DNA from: Gilvimarinus algae
GTDB lineage: Bacteria; Pseudomonadota; Gammaproteobacteria; Pseudomonadales; Cellvibrionaceae
NCBI RefSeq assembly: GCF_030518215.1
Contig: NZ_JAULRT010000052.1
Coordinates: 788,595 to 852,594 of the forward strand
DNA length: 64,000 bases
Direction of reading: 5' to 3'
Part shown: positions 27,832 through 36,349 of the stretch, piece by piece
Layout of the letters: each line of letters starts with the position of its first letter
How positions within the stretch are numbered: position 1 is the first letter of the stretch
The notes under the pieces: generated by a model
Seen by the model: only the letters and a program-made list of their open reading frames with translations
What the model was told of the DNA's origin: nothing
Database searches by the model: none
Position numbers and translations under genes: made by a program

Positions 27832-30800
27832 CTAGCAGAACCAGTGCGATTCAAGCATCCAGCGCTCAAGTTTTTCCTGATCCATGGGCCGACCGATAAA
27901 ATACCCTTGGGCATTGTCGCAGCCCATGGATTGCAACTTCTCCAGCAACCTCTCGTTTTCAACGCCCTCGGCCACCACCTTAATCTCAAGGTTGTGTGCG
28001 AGCTGGATGGTTGACTTGACGATGATTTCATCGCGCTCGGACTCGAGCATTTGCCGGACGAACGAATTGTCGATTTTCAAGGTCTGAACCGGCAGCCGCT
28101 TTAAATACGCGAGTGAAGAATAACCCGTACCAAAATCGTCAATGGATAAACCCACGCCTAAGGCGTGCAGCTCGTCCAGGTTTTTCAACGCCCGGGCCGG
28201 GTCAGTCATAATCGCGCTCTCGGTAATTTCCAAATCCAGAGCCTGGCCCGGCAACTTATGTTGATCCAGCATCCTGCCAATCAGCGCGGGAAGATTGTCG
28301 TCGAGCAGATTGCGCGCCGACAAGTTGACCGCCACCGAAATTTTGTGCCCCTGATCACGCCATTGACGAACCTGCTTGATGGCGTGATCCAGAACCCAGA
28401 CGGTCAGCGGATGAACCAGGCTGGTGAGCTCGACAATAGGGATAAACTCTGCGGGAGAGACAAACCCCATGTGTGGATGAAACCAGCGGATTAACGCTTC
28501 AAAGCCATAGCAGCGCCCGCTGATCAAATCCACTTTCGGTTGATAGTAGAGCGCCAGCTGGTTCTCCCGAATGGCTTTGCCAAGATCGCTCATCATTGTC
28601 AATCGCTTCGCCGAGTGCGGGTCGTAATCGGCGTTGTACAGCGAAAGCCCGGTCATGTCTTTCTTTGCCCGATACATGGCGACGTCGGCGTAGCGCATCA
28701 TGGTGCTGACATCTTCTGCCTGGTTCGGGCTCAGGCATATACCAATACTGGCGCTCATCTCCGTGGAAAAGCCATCCAGCACAAACTCCTGGCGCAGGGC
28801 ATCGAGCACGCGATGAGCAATCACAATGGCTTGCTGGGGATTGCGAATCCGCTGCAAAAAAACCGCAAACTCGTCGCCGCCGAGCCGCGCCACCATACCG
28901 GGCAGCTCCTCAACTTCGGCCTCAAGGCGCGGGCCGACCAGCTTCAGAAGTTGATCGCCCACCTGGTGGCCCAGAGTGTCGTTGATCTCCTTGAACCGAT
29001 CCAGATCAATCAGCAACAGCGCACCCTGCTGATTGGCCTTGCGCCCCTCCAGCCACTGCTCGATTTCCTTATAAAGTTTGCTCCGGTTAGGCAGGGAAGT
29101 AAGCGAGTCGTGATTGGCCTGATAGGCCAGTTTTTCTTCGTAGCGTTTGCGCGCAGTAATGTCTTTGGTTGTGCCCCACACCCTCACCAGATAGCCACTT
29201 TCAATCACACCCACGCAGGAGATCTGGCGATAAATCCTCTCCCCGCGCTGATTGCTCTGCACAATTTCGTGGTCACCCAGTTGGTACTGGTTGCGAATAA
29301 AGGTGTGAATATCGAAAAAGTAATTCTCCGAGCCAATGTCCGTCAGGCCACTGCCGAGAATATCGCGCCGATCCGACAGCCCTAGCATCGTCACCAAAAG
29401 GTCATTGCACTGTGACAGGCGCGCGCCACTGGCAATGGCGGAAGCCTGAGCATCTACCGTCCACTGAATAGACACCGGCGGCTGCAGGTCGTAACACCAG
29501 ATGGCGTCTGAGCTGTTCGCCCGATAGGCTTTATAGCGCGCCTCAATATCACGCAAATTCTGCGCCTGCAAAACCTGGTCGGTCACCTCGTTCATCGTGA
29601 GCAATACGCCCGAGATTCGACCGCGCTCGTCACGGGTCGGCACCTTGTCCACGCTGTACCAACGGGTCCGCCCGTGATGGGTGACACACTCAAGCGAATC
29701 GGTCTGGGCGATACCCGTGCGGATAACGTGCATGATTTCCCGTTGGCGCTCCGCCGGATCGTCCCAACCGGCGGCGTATTCGATAAAGTGCTTTCCCTCC
29801 ATGTGACGGTGACCAAAGGCCTGGCTGGCCGCCTGATTGATCTCCCGGACAATTCCCCAGCGATCAAGGTAACAAATGGCCGCGCGCACCGCGTTGAGCA
29901 GCCGCTGTACATCGTAGGCTTTGCGCGTACCCAGAGGCGAATCCGCGGCCGGGCTCAATAGCTGCGCGTAAAAGCCCGACTTTCCCTCACCGGTGGTGAG
30001 GGGAATGTCCAGCACGTGGCAGCGGCGCTCGCCGCGGCTGGGACCGAGTGACAAATGCAAGGTTTCCGCAACGCAGCTGCGCCCCAGCACGGCCTCCTTG
30101 CCCAACCGCCTCAGAGCAAGTGCGGTGTGCGCCGAAAAGCGATCGAGATCCGTTGCACCGGGTCCCAGCTCGCCAAGACCCGAGGCCGCGGATGCAAAGT
30201 CGGCCAGGTAGGCGCCCTTGAGATTTTTTAACGAGACCTGACACTGGGCATCGATCATCAGTGGCTCAAGCTGGTCCAGGGGGTCATGCTTTCCGGCGCG
30301 CTGAATCTGCAGCAGCAACAGCTCACAGGGGCTGTCGCCCGATAGGATAGGGACAAAGCGCACCCGAAACTGATTGAAGACCGACTGGTTTCCAGCGGGT
30401 TTGACCGGGTAGCGAAGTACACAGGCACTGCCCTTCGGAGCCGTGCCCAAAGCGTCGAGCAACGCGGGCACATCGAGCTGATCATTGAGGTGGCCGTCCA
30501 GCCTGAGGTTGTAGCGGCCAATAGCCCGCTCGCTCTGGCGCTGGCTCATACCGAGCAGTTGCAGGGCTGCGGCGTTCTGCCAGAGCAGTGTACCCGAGGC
30601 ATCAAACAGCGCCATACCGTCACACGCGAGCGACAGCGCCGACAGTAAGCCCCGCTCTAGTCCGGAAAAGAAATGCCCCTCCCCCAGTGCCACCGCAACG
30701 CCCTCGACACGCGCACCGGCCTCCGGGCGAATGCCGCCAGGGGCACTAAACAGCATGAGCAAAGGACCGTCGATACCGCCGCCTGCCCGCTCCAGCACAC

Positions 30801-31050
30801 AGTGGCAATCGTCCGCCTCGGCGCCATCAAAGCGGGCCAAAGCTCCGCCGAACGCGGCGAAATCGGCCTGAGACAGATCGGAGGAAATGTTATCGATGCA
30901 ATAACTCTGGGAGACCCCGGCCACGGCGAAGGTCAAGCGCCCGGTGAGGCGATCGTAACGCCAGTGCCAATGGGCGGCCGGGTTGGCCGGCGGTTCTTGC
31001 GTGAAGAGTCCGCGCGCGGCCTCTGTCCTGTCACTGATTCCCTGCTTCAT
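27832..31050 (-). CDS. PAS-GGDEF-EAL cyclic-di-GMP signalling protein
   Basis: A 1072-residue soluble protein with no clear membrane segment. PAS-like domains lie at about 135-230, 375-500 and 505-630 (the last ending in 'GTTKDITARKRYEEKL'), preceded by an unassigned N-terminal region. The GGDEF domain (about 640-800) has an intact 'RLGGDEFAVF' but no RXXD inhibitory site five residues before it. The EAL domain (about 815-1065) keeps 'FEALIRW', 'EITES', 'IDDFGTGYSSL' and 'VVAEGVE', so both synthesis and breakdown of c-di-GMP look possible. The ligands of the PAS domains are unknown. A PilZ protein in the window (50432) is a possible receptor. Confidence 0.93.
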   Translation of the reverse strand: MKQGISDRTEAARGLFTQEPPANPAAHWHWRYDRLTGRLTFAVAGVSQSYCIDNISSDLSQADFAAFGGALARFDGAEADDCHCVLERAGGGIDGPLLMLFSAPGGIRPEAGARVEGVAVALGEGHFFSGLERGLLSALSLACDGMALFDASGTLLWQNAAALQLLGMSQRQSERAIGRYNLRLDGHLNDQLDVPALLDALGTAPKGSACVLRYPVKPAGNQSVFNQFRVRFVPILSGDSPCELLLLQIQRAGKHDPLDQLEPLMIDAQCQVSLKNLKGAYLADFASAASGLGELGPGATDLDRFSAHTALALRRLGKEAVLGRSCVAETLHLSLGPSRGERRCHVLDIPLTTGEGKSGFYAQLLSPAADSPLGTRKAYDVQRLLNAVRAAICYLDRWGIVREINQAASQAFGHRHMEGKHFIEYAAGWDDPAERQREIMHVIRTGIAQTDSLECVTHHGRTRWYSVDKVPTRDERGRISGVLLTMNEVTDQVLQAQNLRDIEARYKAYRANSSDAIWCYDLQPPVSIQWTVDAQASAIASGARLSQCNDLLVTMLGLSDRRDILGSGLTDIGSENYFFDIHTFIRNQYQLGDHEIVQSNQRGERIYRQISCVGVIESGYLVRVWGTTKDITARKRYEEKLAYQANHDSLTSLPNRSKLYKEIEQWLEGRKANQQGALLLIDLDRFKEINDTLGHQVGDQLLKLVGPRLEAEVEELPGMVARLGGDEFAVFLQRIRNPQQAIVIAHRVLDALRQEFVLDGFSTEMSASIGICLSPNQAEDVSTMMRYADVAMYRAKKDMTGLSLYNADYDPHSAKRLTMMSDLGKAIRENQLALYYQPKVDLISGRCYGFEALIRWFHPHMGFVSPAEFIPIVELTSLVHPLTVWVLDHAIKQVRQWRDQGHKISVAVNLSARNLLDDNLPALIGRMLDQHKLPGQALDLEITESAIMTDPARALKNLDELHALGVGLSIDDFGTGYSSLAYLKRLPVQTLKIDNSFVRQMLESERDEIIVKSTIQLAHNLEIKVVAEGVENERLLEKLQSMGCDNAQGYFIGRPMDQEKLERWMLESHWFC

Positions 31051-31125
31051 CCTGAGGACGCACCTATCAGGTGGTAAGTGCTCTCAGTGTAGCCCCTGGC
31101 AAACACAAATGACAAACGGCTGACG

Positions 31126-31338
31126 CTAATAATGCGGGGGCCGCTCATCGGCCGGTGCAGCGCCCGAGCGCTCGCGCTCGTAGTGCATATCGTCGAGTTT
31201 TTTAACCAAGGCCGTAAAGGCCTCTGTCAGCTCGCTGAGCTGGCGATCCTGGCGCGCAACAATACCATTAAGCTCGGCGAGCGTATCTTCCTGAAACGCC
31301 AATCGACTTTGCAAATCTTCAATGTCCTGCTGACTCAT
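31126..31338 (-). CDS. slyX: SlyX family protein
   Basis: A 70-residue protein that is almost all one coiled coil ('LQSRLAFQEDTLAELNGIV...LSELTEAF'), ending in a Pro-rich tail 'DERPPHY', as in SlyX of other gammaproteobacteria. Its function is unknown. ATG 31338 gives the standard N terminus MSQQDIEDL; GAGG lies about 10 bases upstream. It lies between the serine hydrolase and the GGDEF-EAL gene on the same strand. Confidence 0.88.
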   Translation of the reverse strand: MSQQDIEDLQSRLAFQEDTLAELNGIVARQDRQLSELTEAFTALVKKLDDMHYERERSGAAPADERPPHY

Positions 31339-31394
31339 GAAGTAAAACCTCTTCAATAACTGTGCACGCCGGCTATTCGACCCGGCTGCCCCCA

Positions 31395-32573
31395 CTAACC
31401 ACCCTTAAGGCAGGTCAAGGCCGCGATAAGCGACTGCGCCCGGGCATCCACCAGCAAGCTCTGACCGAGGCGCGAGGTCACATACCCAAAGCCAATGCCC
31501 GACTCCGGGTCGGCGAAACCGACACTGCCACCGGCGCCCGGATGGCCAAAGCCGGCCAACGAGCCGTAGCGGCAATCGTCGACGTCCTGCGAAAGCATAA
31601 ACCCAAGGCCAAACCGCAGGTTCACACCCAGCACCCTATCCTGCTGTGCCGCTGAGCCGGCGGTAAACTGATCTCGCACCTCGCGCGTCACCACGGAGGG
31701 CTGGGTACTGGCCAGATCGGCATAAAAGCGCGCCAGAGATAAGGCGTCGGTATGGCAATTGGCCGCCGGAATACAGGCCGAGCGCCAGGTCTGCGTATTG
31801 GTGCTGTTCATCAAACTCATTGGGTTGCTGAAGGCCCGGTTGGTAACGCCTCGTGGGTCCGCCTTCATCAGCTGCCCAAGAGCGGCACTGTTGGCGCCCT
31901 CACTGGCGCTGCCAATACTGCCCAGGGGCTTTTTCAGAGGGGCCACATCGGCCAGCGCCTGCTGACGATCAATGGGCACGCCGTAGTAAGCTTGCATGGC
32001 CAAAGGCTGCGCCACACGCTGTTGAAACATTCGGTTGAAGTCCGTCTCTCCACTGACCCGGCATGCCAGTTCAGCGAGTATCCAGCCGTAGAGAAACGGC
32101 GAATAGCCCTGGGCGGTACCCGGCGACCACCAGGGCGTCTCGTATTCCAAAAGACCCGCAACCGCCACGCGGTCAAAGATGACCGGCTCTTTCACCCGCG
32201 GATGAAAAGCGCTAAGACCGCTGGTGTGACTGAGGATCTGACGCGCGGTAATCGCCTCTTTACCGCGGGCGGCAAACGCCGGCCAGTAGACGCCGATGGG
32301 TTTATCCAGGTCCAAGGCGCCCTCGGCCACCAAAGTCATGATCACTGCGGCGACCAGCGGTTTACCGGCAGAGAAGACATTGACGCAGGTGTCCTCTCGC
32401 CAGGGCAGCGTCTGCTCGCGATCGCGAGTGCCGGCCCAGAGGCTGGCAATCACCTCGCCACCGCGCACCACCGCCAGTGAAGCACCGGTCTCGCCAAAAC
32501 GCCTGAAATTCTCCGTAAAAGCCTCTTTCAGGGGCTCGGCGCCCTCGGGCCAGTAACCCTCGACATCAATCAC
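31395..32573 (-). CDS. serine hydrolase of the beta-lactamase/esterase (class C-like) family
   Basis: A 392-residue enzyme with the penicillin-binding fold. The SxxK motif is 'NVFSAGKPL' (about 66-69), a Tyr motif is 'GYSPFLYGW', and 'GFGHPGAGGS' replaces the KTG box with HPG, as in EstB-type esterases. No signal peptide is seen. Start GTG 32573 was chosen because AAGGGGG lies five bases upstream and the 8-base overlap with the cytochrome gene suggests coupled translation; an ATG at 32651 is in frame but lies deep inside that gene. The substrate is unknown. Confidence 0.87.
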   Translation of the reverse strand: MIDVEGYWPEGAEPLKEAFTENFRRFGETGASLAVVRGGEVIASLWAGTRDREQTLPWREDTCVNVFSAGKPLVAAVIMTLVAEGALDLDKPIGVYWPAFAARGKEAITARQILSHTSGLSAFHPRVKEPVIFDRVAVAGLLEYETPWWSPGTAQGYSPFLYGWILAELACRVSGETDFNRMFQQRVAQPLAMQAYYGVPIDRQQALADVAPLKKPLGSIGSASEGANSAALGQLMKADPRGVTNRAFSNPMSLMNSTNTQTWRSACIPAANCHTDALSLARFYADLASTQPSVVTREVRDQFTAGSAAQQDRVLGVNLRFGLGFMLSQDVDDCRYGSLAGFGHPGAGGSVGFADPESGIGFGYVTSRLGQSLLVDARAQSLIAALTCLKGG

Positions 32574-32931
32574 CAGCGCCCCCTTGAGGCTCACCGCCGG
32601 GCGTGGCTTGCGCGGAGAAGTAGGCAGCCAGGTGGAGGATGTCATCTTCATTGAGATTGGTGGCCATGGCGTTCATCATAGGATTTTCGCGCTCACCGGA
32701 TTTGAAGGCCCGCATTTGCTCTGCCAGATAGGCTTCACTCTTTCCAGCCAGTGAGGGGTAGGAGGCGATGCGCGAGATTCCCTTAGGGCCGTGACAGCCC
32801 ATACACACCCTCGCCTTTCGGGCACCGAGCTGCACCGGATCTTCCATCTCCACCGTGGCACTGGGGACCTCTTCCCGGCCACAGGCCATCAGCAGTAAAG
32901 TGAGTATCAAAAACCATCGCCGGTACGCCAC
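32566..32931 (-). CDS. c-type cytochrome, predicted lipoprotein
   Basis: A small class I cytochrome c of 121 residues. The start GTG 32931 has GGGAG six bases upstream and gives a lipoprotein signal 'WFLILTLLLMAC' with a lipobox LMAC, so the protein should be anchored in a membrane facing the periplasm. The haem site is 'CMGCH' and the distal Met lies in 'MMNAMATNL'. It resembles cytochrome c553/c4-type electron carriers. A TATAAT at 32963-32968 (minus) is a likely -10 box. Frames open upstream of 32931 are not supported. Confidence 0.88.
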   Translation of the reverse strand: MAYRRWFLILTLLLMACGREEVPSATVEMEDPVQLGARKARVCMGCHGPKGISRIASYPSLAGKSEAYLAEQMRAFKSGERENPMMNAMATNLNEDDILHLAAYFSAQATPGGEPQGGAGD

Positions 32932-32962
32932 TCGATTCTCCCACAATTGAACAAGTGGCCGC

Positions 32963-32988
32963 ATTATACATACAAGCACCGGTATACT
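32963..32988. promoter_or_regulatory. divergent -10 elements between cytochrome c and SUI1 genes
   Basis: TATAAT on the minus strand (32968-32963) lies 32 bases before the cytochrome start. TATACT on the plus strand (32983-32988) lies 33 bases before the SUI1 start. The -35 regions are poor, so the two boxes are suggestive only. Confidence 0.45.
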
Positions 32989-33020
32989 TACGTCATCATT
33001 TCCGGGCTCGAGGAGGCAAT

Positions 33021-33347
33021 GTGAGCAAAGAGTCAAAGCTGGTTTATTCCACCGACCGAGGTCGCATCAAAGAAACCGCACCGCAGCCTGAAGCCCAGGG
33101 CAGCGCCGATGGCATAGTGCGCATCTGGCGCGAGAGCAAAGGCCGCGGCGGCAAGACCGTCAGCGTGGTCAAGGGGCTACCTCTGGCGGGCGCCGAGCTC
33201 AAGAGCCTGGCCAAAACCCTCAAACAAGCCTGCGGGACTGGCGGTGCAGTCAAAGACGGCCAGATCGAAATTCAGGGGGATCACCGCGAGACTTTAAAAG
33301 CAGCGCTGGAAAAGGCTGGCTACACGGTCAAACTCGCCGGGGGCTAA
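33021..33347 (+). CDS. yciH: translation initiation factor SUI1/YciH family
   Basis: A 108-residue protein with the eIF1/SUI1 fold: 'GIVRIWRESKGRGGKTVSVVKGL', 'LKSLAKTLKQACGTGGAVKDG' and 'EIQGDHRETLKAALEKAGY' cover nearly the whole domain. In bacteria YciH affects start-codon fidelity under stress and is not essential. GTG 33021 is the start, behind a strong GAGGAGG; an overlapping ATG two bases upstream is out of frame and meets a stop at once. Confidence 0.93.
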   Translation: MSKESKLVYSTDRGRIKETAPQPEAQGSADGIVRIWRESKGRGGKTVSVVKGLPLAGAELKSLAKTLKQACGTGGAVKDGQIEIQGDHRETLKAALEKAGYTVKLAGG

Positions 33348-33426
33348 ATCTATGGCGTAAATCTTGCTGAAACCGTCAAAAGCCCCAGAGGCGACGATTT
33401 ACTGACGGTGACACACGAGGAACCCC

Positions 33427-33966
33427 ATGGATACCAGCATCACCTTCGCCATCATTGACACCACCTTTAAGGTGGGCACTGGCGCCGCCATCGCCGTATT
33501 CAGTGCCTGGTGGTGGACGCGCCGCAACGCCGTTCTCGGCCCTCGCTCACTGCGCGAGCAAAAGCGTCTGGACGTATTTGAAGAAATCTCAGACTTTGTC
33601 GGCCAGGTGACCCATATTTTCAGCAAATACGCCTCGCTCGCCGCCGAGTCGGTTGAATTTGGCGAGCGCTGGCCCGCCAATCGCAAACAGGAGCTGGAAA
33701 AGGTGAATGAGGAACTGGTGGCGACCTTTCAGAAAATGGCCGCCGCCGAAGCCAAGCTGCTGATTCTGGGAGAGAAGAACCTGGAGAAAAGCCTGAAAAT
33801 CTACGCCAGCCAAATCATCGGCTTTCGCCGCCAGGTCTACGCTGGCCGGCGCGACATCAACAGCGAGCAAGTCGCGGCCCTGCGCCAGGGGGTACTGCAG
33901 GCGCGCGAGAGTTTTTACGATATGCTCAGCCGGAAATACGACAAAGTCTTGGCGGGCACAGCCTAA
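33427..33966 (+). CDS. hypothetical membrane-anchored helical protein
   Basis: A 179-residue protein with one N-terminal membrane helix (about 8-30, ending 'FSAWWWTRR') and a long, charged, mostly helical cytoplasmic part with coiled-coil character ('RKQELEKVNEELVATFQKMAAAEAKLLILGEKNLEKSL'-type heptads). No known domain was recognised. ATG 33427 follows GAGG. It stands alone and ends at a strong bidirectional terminator. Confidence 0.75.
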   Translation: MDTSITFAIIDTTFKVGTGAAIAVFSAWWWTRRNAVLGPRSLREQKRLDVFEEISDFVGQVTHIFSKYASLAAESVEFGERWPANRKQELEKVNEELVATFQKMAAAEAKLLILGEKNLEKSLKIYASQIIGFRRQVYAGRRDINSEQVAALRQGVLQARESFYDMLSRKYDKVLAGTA

Positions 33967-33977
33967 ATCCCAATACG

Positions 33978-34003
33978 AAAAACGCCCCGAGGGGCGTTTT
34001 TTT
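33978..34003. terminator. bidirectional intrinsic terminator
   Basis: A stem CGCCCC / GGGGCG with a GA loop has A5 before it and T7 after it, so it works on both strands. It ends the helical-protein gene on the plus strand and accA on the minus strand; the accA stop codon lies in the T-run. Confidence 0.92.
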
Positions 34004-34952
34004 ATGGATTGCCGTAGCTCATCAGGCGCTCGTAGCGCTTATCCAGAAGCTCTTCAATCGGCACACCACCAAGGCGATCGAGCTGCTCGCTCAAACGCAG
34101 TCTCAAGGTATCGGCCATGGCGTCAATGTTGCGGTGAGCACCACCGAGAGGCTCGGGGATGGTTTCATCGACGATACCGAGCTCCTCCAGCACACTGGAT
34201 GTCACCCCCATGGCCTCGGCAGCCAGCGGCGCCTTATCCACGGTTTTCCAGATGATGTTGGCGCAGCCCTCGGGTGAAATCACAAAGTAAGTGGAATACT
34301 GCAGCATGTTCAGATGATCACCCACGCCAATGGCCAATGCGCCGCCGGAGGACCCTTCGCCGATCACCGTACAGATAATGGGGGTCTTCAGTCGAGACAT
34401 GACCGCCAGGTTCTGGGCGATCGCCTCACTGATGCCGCGCTCTTCTGAGTCGATACCCGGATAGGCCCCGGGAGTGTCGATCAACGTCAGCACCGGCAGC
34501 TTAAAGCGCTCGGCCATCTCCATCAGGCGCAGCGCCTTGCGATAACCTTCAGGCTTGGGCATACCGAAGTTGCGCATCACCTTATCGCTGACACTGCGTC
34601 CTTTCTCCTCACCAATGACCATTACCGGCTTGCCGTCGAGCCGGGCAACCCCGCCGACAATGGCGCGGTCGTCGCCAAAATGGCGGTCGCCGTGCAGCTC
34701 ATCCCAATCGGTAAAAATACGTTTGATGTAATCCGTCGCATAGGGGCGCTGCGGATGGCGCGCCACCTGCACAACCTGCCAGGACGTCAGATTGGAGTAA
34801 ATACTCTCGGTCAGTTTGGTACTTTTTTCCTTGAGCTTGGAAATCTCTTCGGTAATGTTCAGGTCGTTGTCATTGCCGACCAATTGCAGCTCTTCGATCT
34901 TGCCCTCAAGGACAGCAATGGGCTGTTCAAAATCAAGATAATTCAGGTTCAT
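34002..34952 (-). CDS. accA: acetyl-CoA carboxylase carboxyltransferase subunit alpha
   Basis: With AccD it moves the carboxyl group from biotin to acetyl-CoA, the first step of fatty acid synthesis. It is 316 residues, usual length, with '[18 protein letters not shown]' at the N terminus, '[17 protein letters not shown]', '[19 protein letters not shown]' and '[18 protein letters not shown]', and the oxyanion-site loops '[15 protein letters not shown]'. Start ATG 34952. It appears to be a single-gene unit with a terminator overlapping its stop. Confidence 0.97.
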   Translation of the reverse strand: MNLNYLDFEQPIAVLEGKIEELQLVGNDNDLNITEEISKLKEKSTKLTESIYSNLTSWQVVQVARHPQRPYATDYIKRIFTDWDELHGDRHFGDDRAIVGGVARLDGKPVMVIGEEKGRSVSDKVMRNFGMPKPEGYRKALRLMEMAERFKLPVLTLIDTPGAYPGIDSEERGISEAIAQNLAVMSRLKTPIICTVIGEGSSGGALAIGVGDHLNMLQYSTYFVISPEGCANIIWKTVDKAPLAAEAMGVTSSVLEELGIVDETIPEPLGGAHRNIDAMADTLRLRLSEQLDRLGGVPIEELLDKRYERLMSYGNP

Positions 34953-35315
34953 AGTTCCACTTGCGCGTCCTGAAGTTGCCCGCAGGCAACTTCACAAAAT
35001 GAATTCGGTCTTTGGCGCGCATAAGATACGCGAAAGCGGCCATTTAGTCGACCTCTACACACGCGCCTAAGCCGTGTGAGATGTGCGCATAGAAAAATGC
35101 GCCAATCGATTCACAAGCCTAAAAGCCTAACCAAGGTCTTCGGAAAAACACTTAGGGGCTTTTATTAGAATGGAACACTGCAGGACCGCTCAACAGGTAG
35201 GACGAATCGAGCGCATGCAGGCGCGAGCCACTTTAACCGGGACCGGTTCAAGGCCGGCCGAGGCTATGGCTCCAAGCCCGACTTGGGCAAAAGATTCGAT
35301 AAGAAAACAAGATAA
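34953..35315. other. 363-base intergenic region with a palindrome-rich segment
   Basis: Between accA and tRNA-Leu. It should hold the accA promoter and the end of the tRNA transcript. At 35225-35272 an outer stem GAGCCA / TGGCTC encloses two perfect palindromes (AACCGGGACCGGTT at 35235-35248 and GGCCGGCC at 35252-35259). A TAGAAT box at 35166-35171 on the plus strand has no good -35. No coding frame is convincing. Confidence 0.5.
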
Positions 35316-35404
35316 TGGTGCCCGGAGCCGGACTTGAACCGGCACGGCCAAATAAGGCCGGCAGATTTTAAGTCTGCTGTGTCTACCGATTCCACCACCC
35401 GGGC
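35316..35404 (-). tRNA. tRNA-Leu (anticodon TAA)
   Basis: An 89-nt class II tRNA with encoded CCA. Acceptor arm GCCCGGG / TCCGGGC (one mismatch-free 7-bp stem with a G-U), anticodon stem GCAGA/TCTGC with loop CTTAAAA, giving TAA, which reads UUA. A long variable arm is present. It is co-transcribed with tRNA-Cys 66 bases upstream. Confidence 0.97.
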
Positions 35405-35470
35405 CTTGGGGTGTGGCCCCATGTCAGGAACCTTTTCGCCTTTGCCTGCCGGTGCTGGCAGTAGGGAAAG

Positions 35471-35544
35471 TGGAGGCGCGACCCGGAGTCGAACCGGGCT
35501 AACCGGATTTGCAATCCGGGGCATAACCGCTTTGCTATCGCGCC
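35471..35544 (-). tRNA. tRNA-Cys (anticodon GCA)
   Basis: A 74-nt tRNA with encoded CCA. Acceptor GGCGCGA / TCGCGCC is perfect; anticodon stem CCGGA/TCCGG carries loop TTGCAAA, giving GCA; the T-arm reads CCCGGTTCGACTCCGGG. It is first in the tRNA-Cys - tRNA-Leu unit downstream of pgsA, similar to the E. coli glyW-cysT-leuZ cluster but without tRNA-Gly. Confidence 0.97.
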
Positions 35545-35559
35545 GTAAAAGAGGGCGGC

Positions 35560-35588
35560 ATTCTAGCCCAATTTACCGGGCCTGCCTA
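35560..35588 (-). promoter_or_regulatory. promoter of the tRNA-Cys - tRNA-Leu unit
   Basis: On the minus strand TAGGCA (35588-35583) and TAGAAT (35565-35560) are 17 bases apart. The -10 box is followed by GCCGCCC, a GC-rich discriminator typical of stable RNA genes, and lies 15 bases before the tRNA-Cys 5' end. Confidence 0.7.
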
Positions 35589-35665
35589 CCTCTATTTTTC
35601 AAAATTCTTTTTCTACTCACGGCTAACTGACTGATTATTAAGCACTTAGCCGCTGGGGTCTGGCG

Positions 35666-36244
35666 CTACTCGCCGTCTGGCGCGTCACCGCTCTCATTTT
35701 TGCCAATATCAGCCAGTAAAAACGGCGCGGCGGCTTTCAGGTAGAGCACCATCGACCAGAGGGTCAGGGCCGCGGCAGCGACCAGGCAGATGTACCCGGC
35801 CCAGTTGAGCCAGGGGAAATCTGCCAACAGCACAATCAGGGCGATCATCTGCAGCGTGGTTTTCACTTTACCGATGTAGGACACGGCGACGCTGGCGCGC
35901 TGACCAAGCTCAGCCATCCACTCGCGCAGCGCCGAGATCACAATTTCGCGCCCGACAATCACCACCGCACAGGTGGCGAACCAAGCTTTCGGGTGAATGG
36001 TCACCAAGAGCACCAGGGCGATAACCACCATCAGCTTGTCCGCGACCGGATCGAGAAAGGCGCCGAGCTTGGTGCTCTGATTGTATTTGCGAGCCACATA
36101 GCCGTCGGCCCAGTCGGTAATGGCCGCCGCACTGAAAATTAGGGCCGCGGTAAAGTGTGCCCCGGTAAAGGGCAGGAAAAACACCAGCACAAAAAGCGGG
36201 ATCAGGGCGATGCGGATCAATGTCAGTTGATTGGCGAAGGTCAT
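35666..36244 (-). CDS. pgsA: CDP-diacylglycerol--glycerol-3-phosphate 3-phosphatidyltransferase
   Basis: Makes phosphatidylglycerol phosphate, the precursor of PG and cardiolipin. It is a 192-residue integral inner-membrane protein. The CDP-alcohol phosphotransferase signature D-x2-DG-x2-AR-x8-G-x3-D-x3-D is intact ('[11 protein letters not shown]' then '[10 protein letters not shown]', about 44-70). About five membrane helices are visible. It follows uvrC by 105 bases, and the uvrC-pgsA-tRNA order is conserved in gammaproteobacteria. Confidence 0.96.
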   Translation of the reverse strand: MTFANQLTLIRIALIPLFVLVFFLPFTGAHFTAALIFSAAAITDWADGYVARKYNQSTKLGAFLDPVADKLMVVIALVLLVTIHPKAWFATCAVVIVGREIVISALREWMAELGQRASVAVSYIGKVKTTLQMIALIVLLADFPWLNWAGYICLVAAAALTLWSMVLYLKAAAPFLLADIGKNESGDAPDGE

Positions 36245-36349
36245 ACTGCGGGCTTCTTGTCAAAACTCAGTGGAGCGCCATTGGGCACCTGTTGGGGGGA
36301 TGATACAACACTCACAGCGACAAACACTATTTACCGAGCGGGCAATTGC

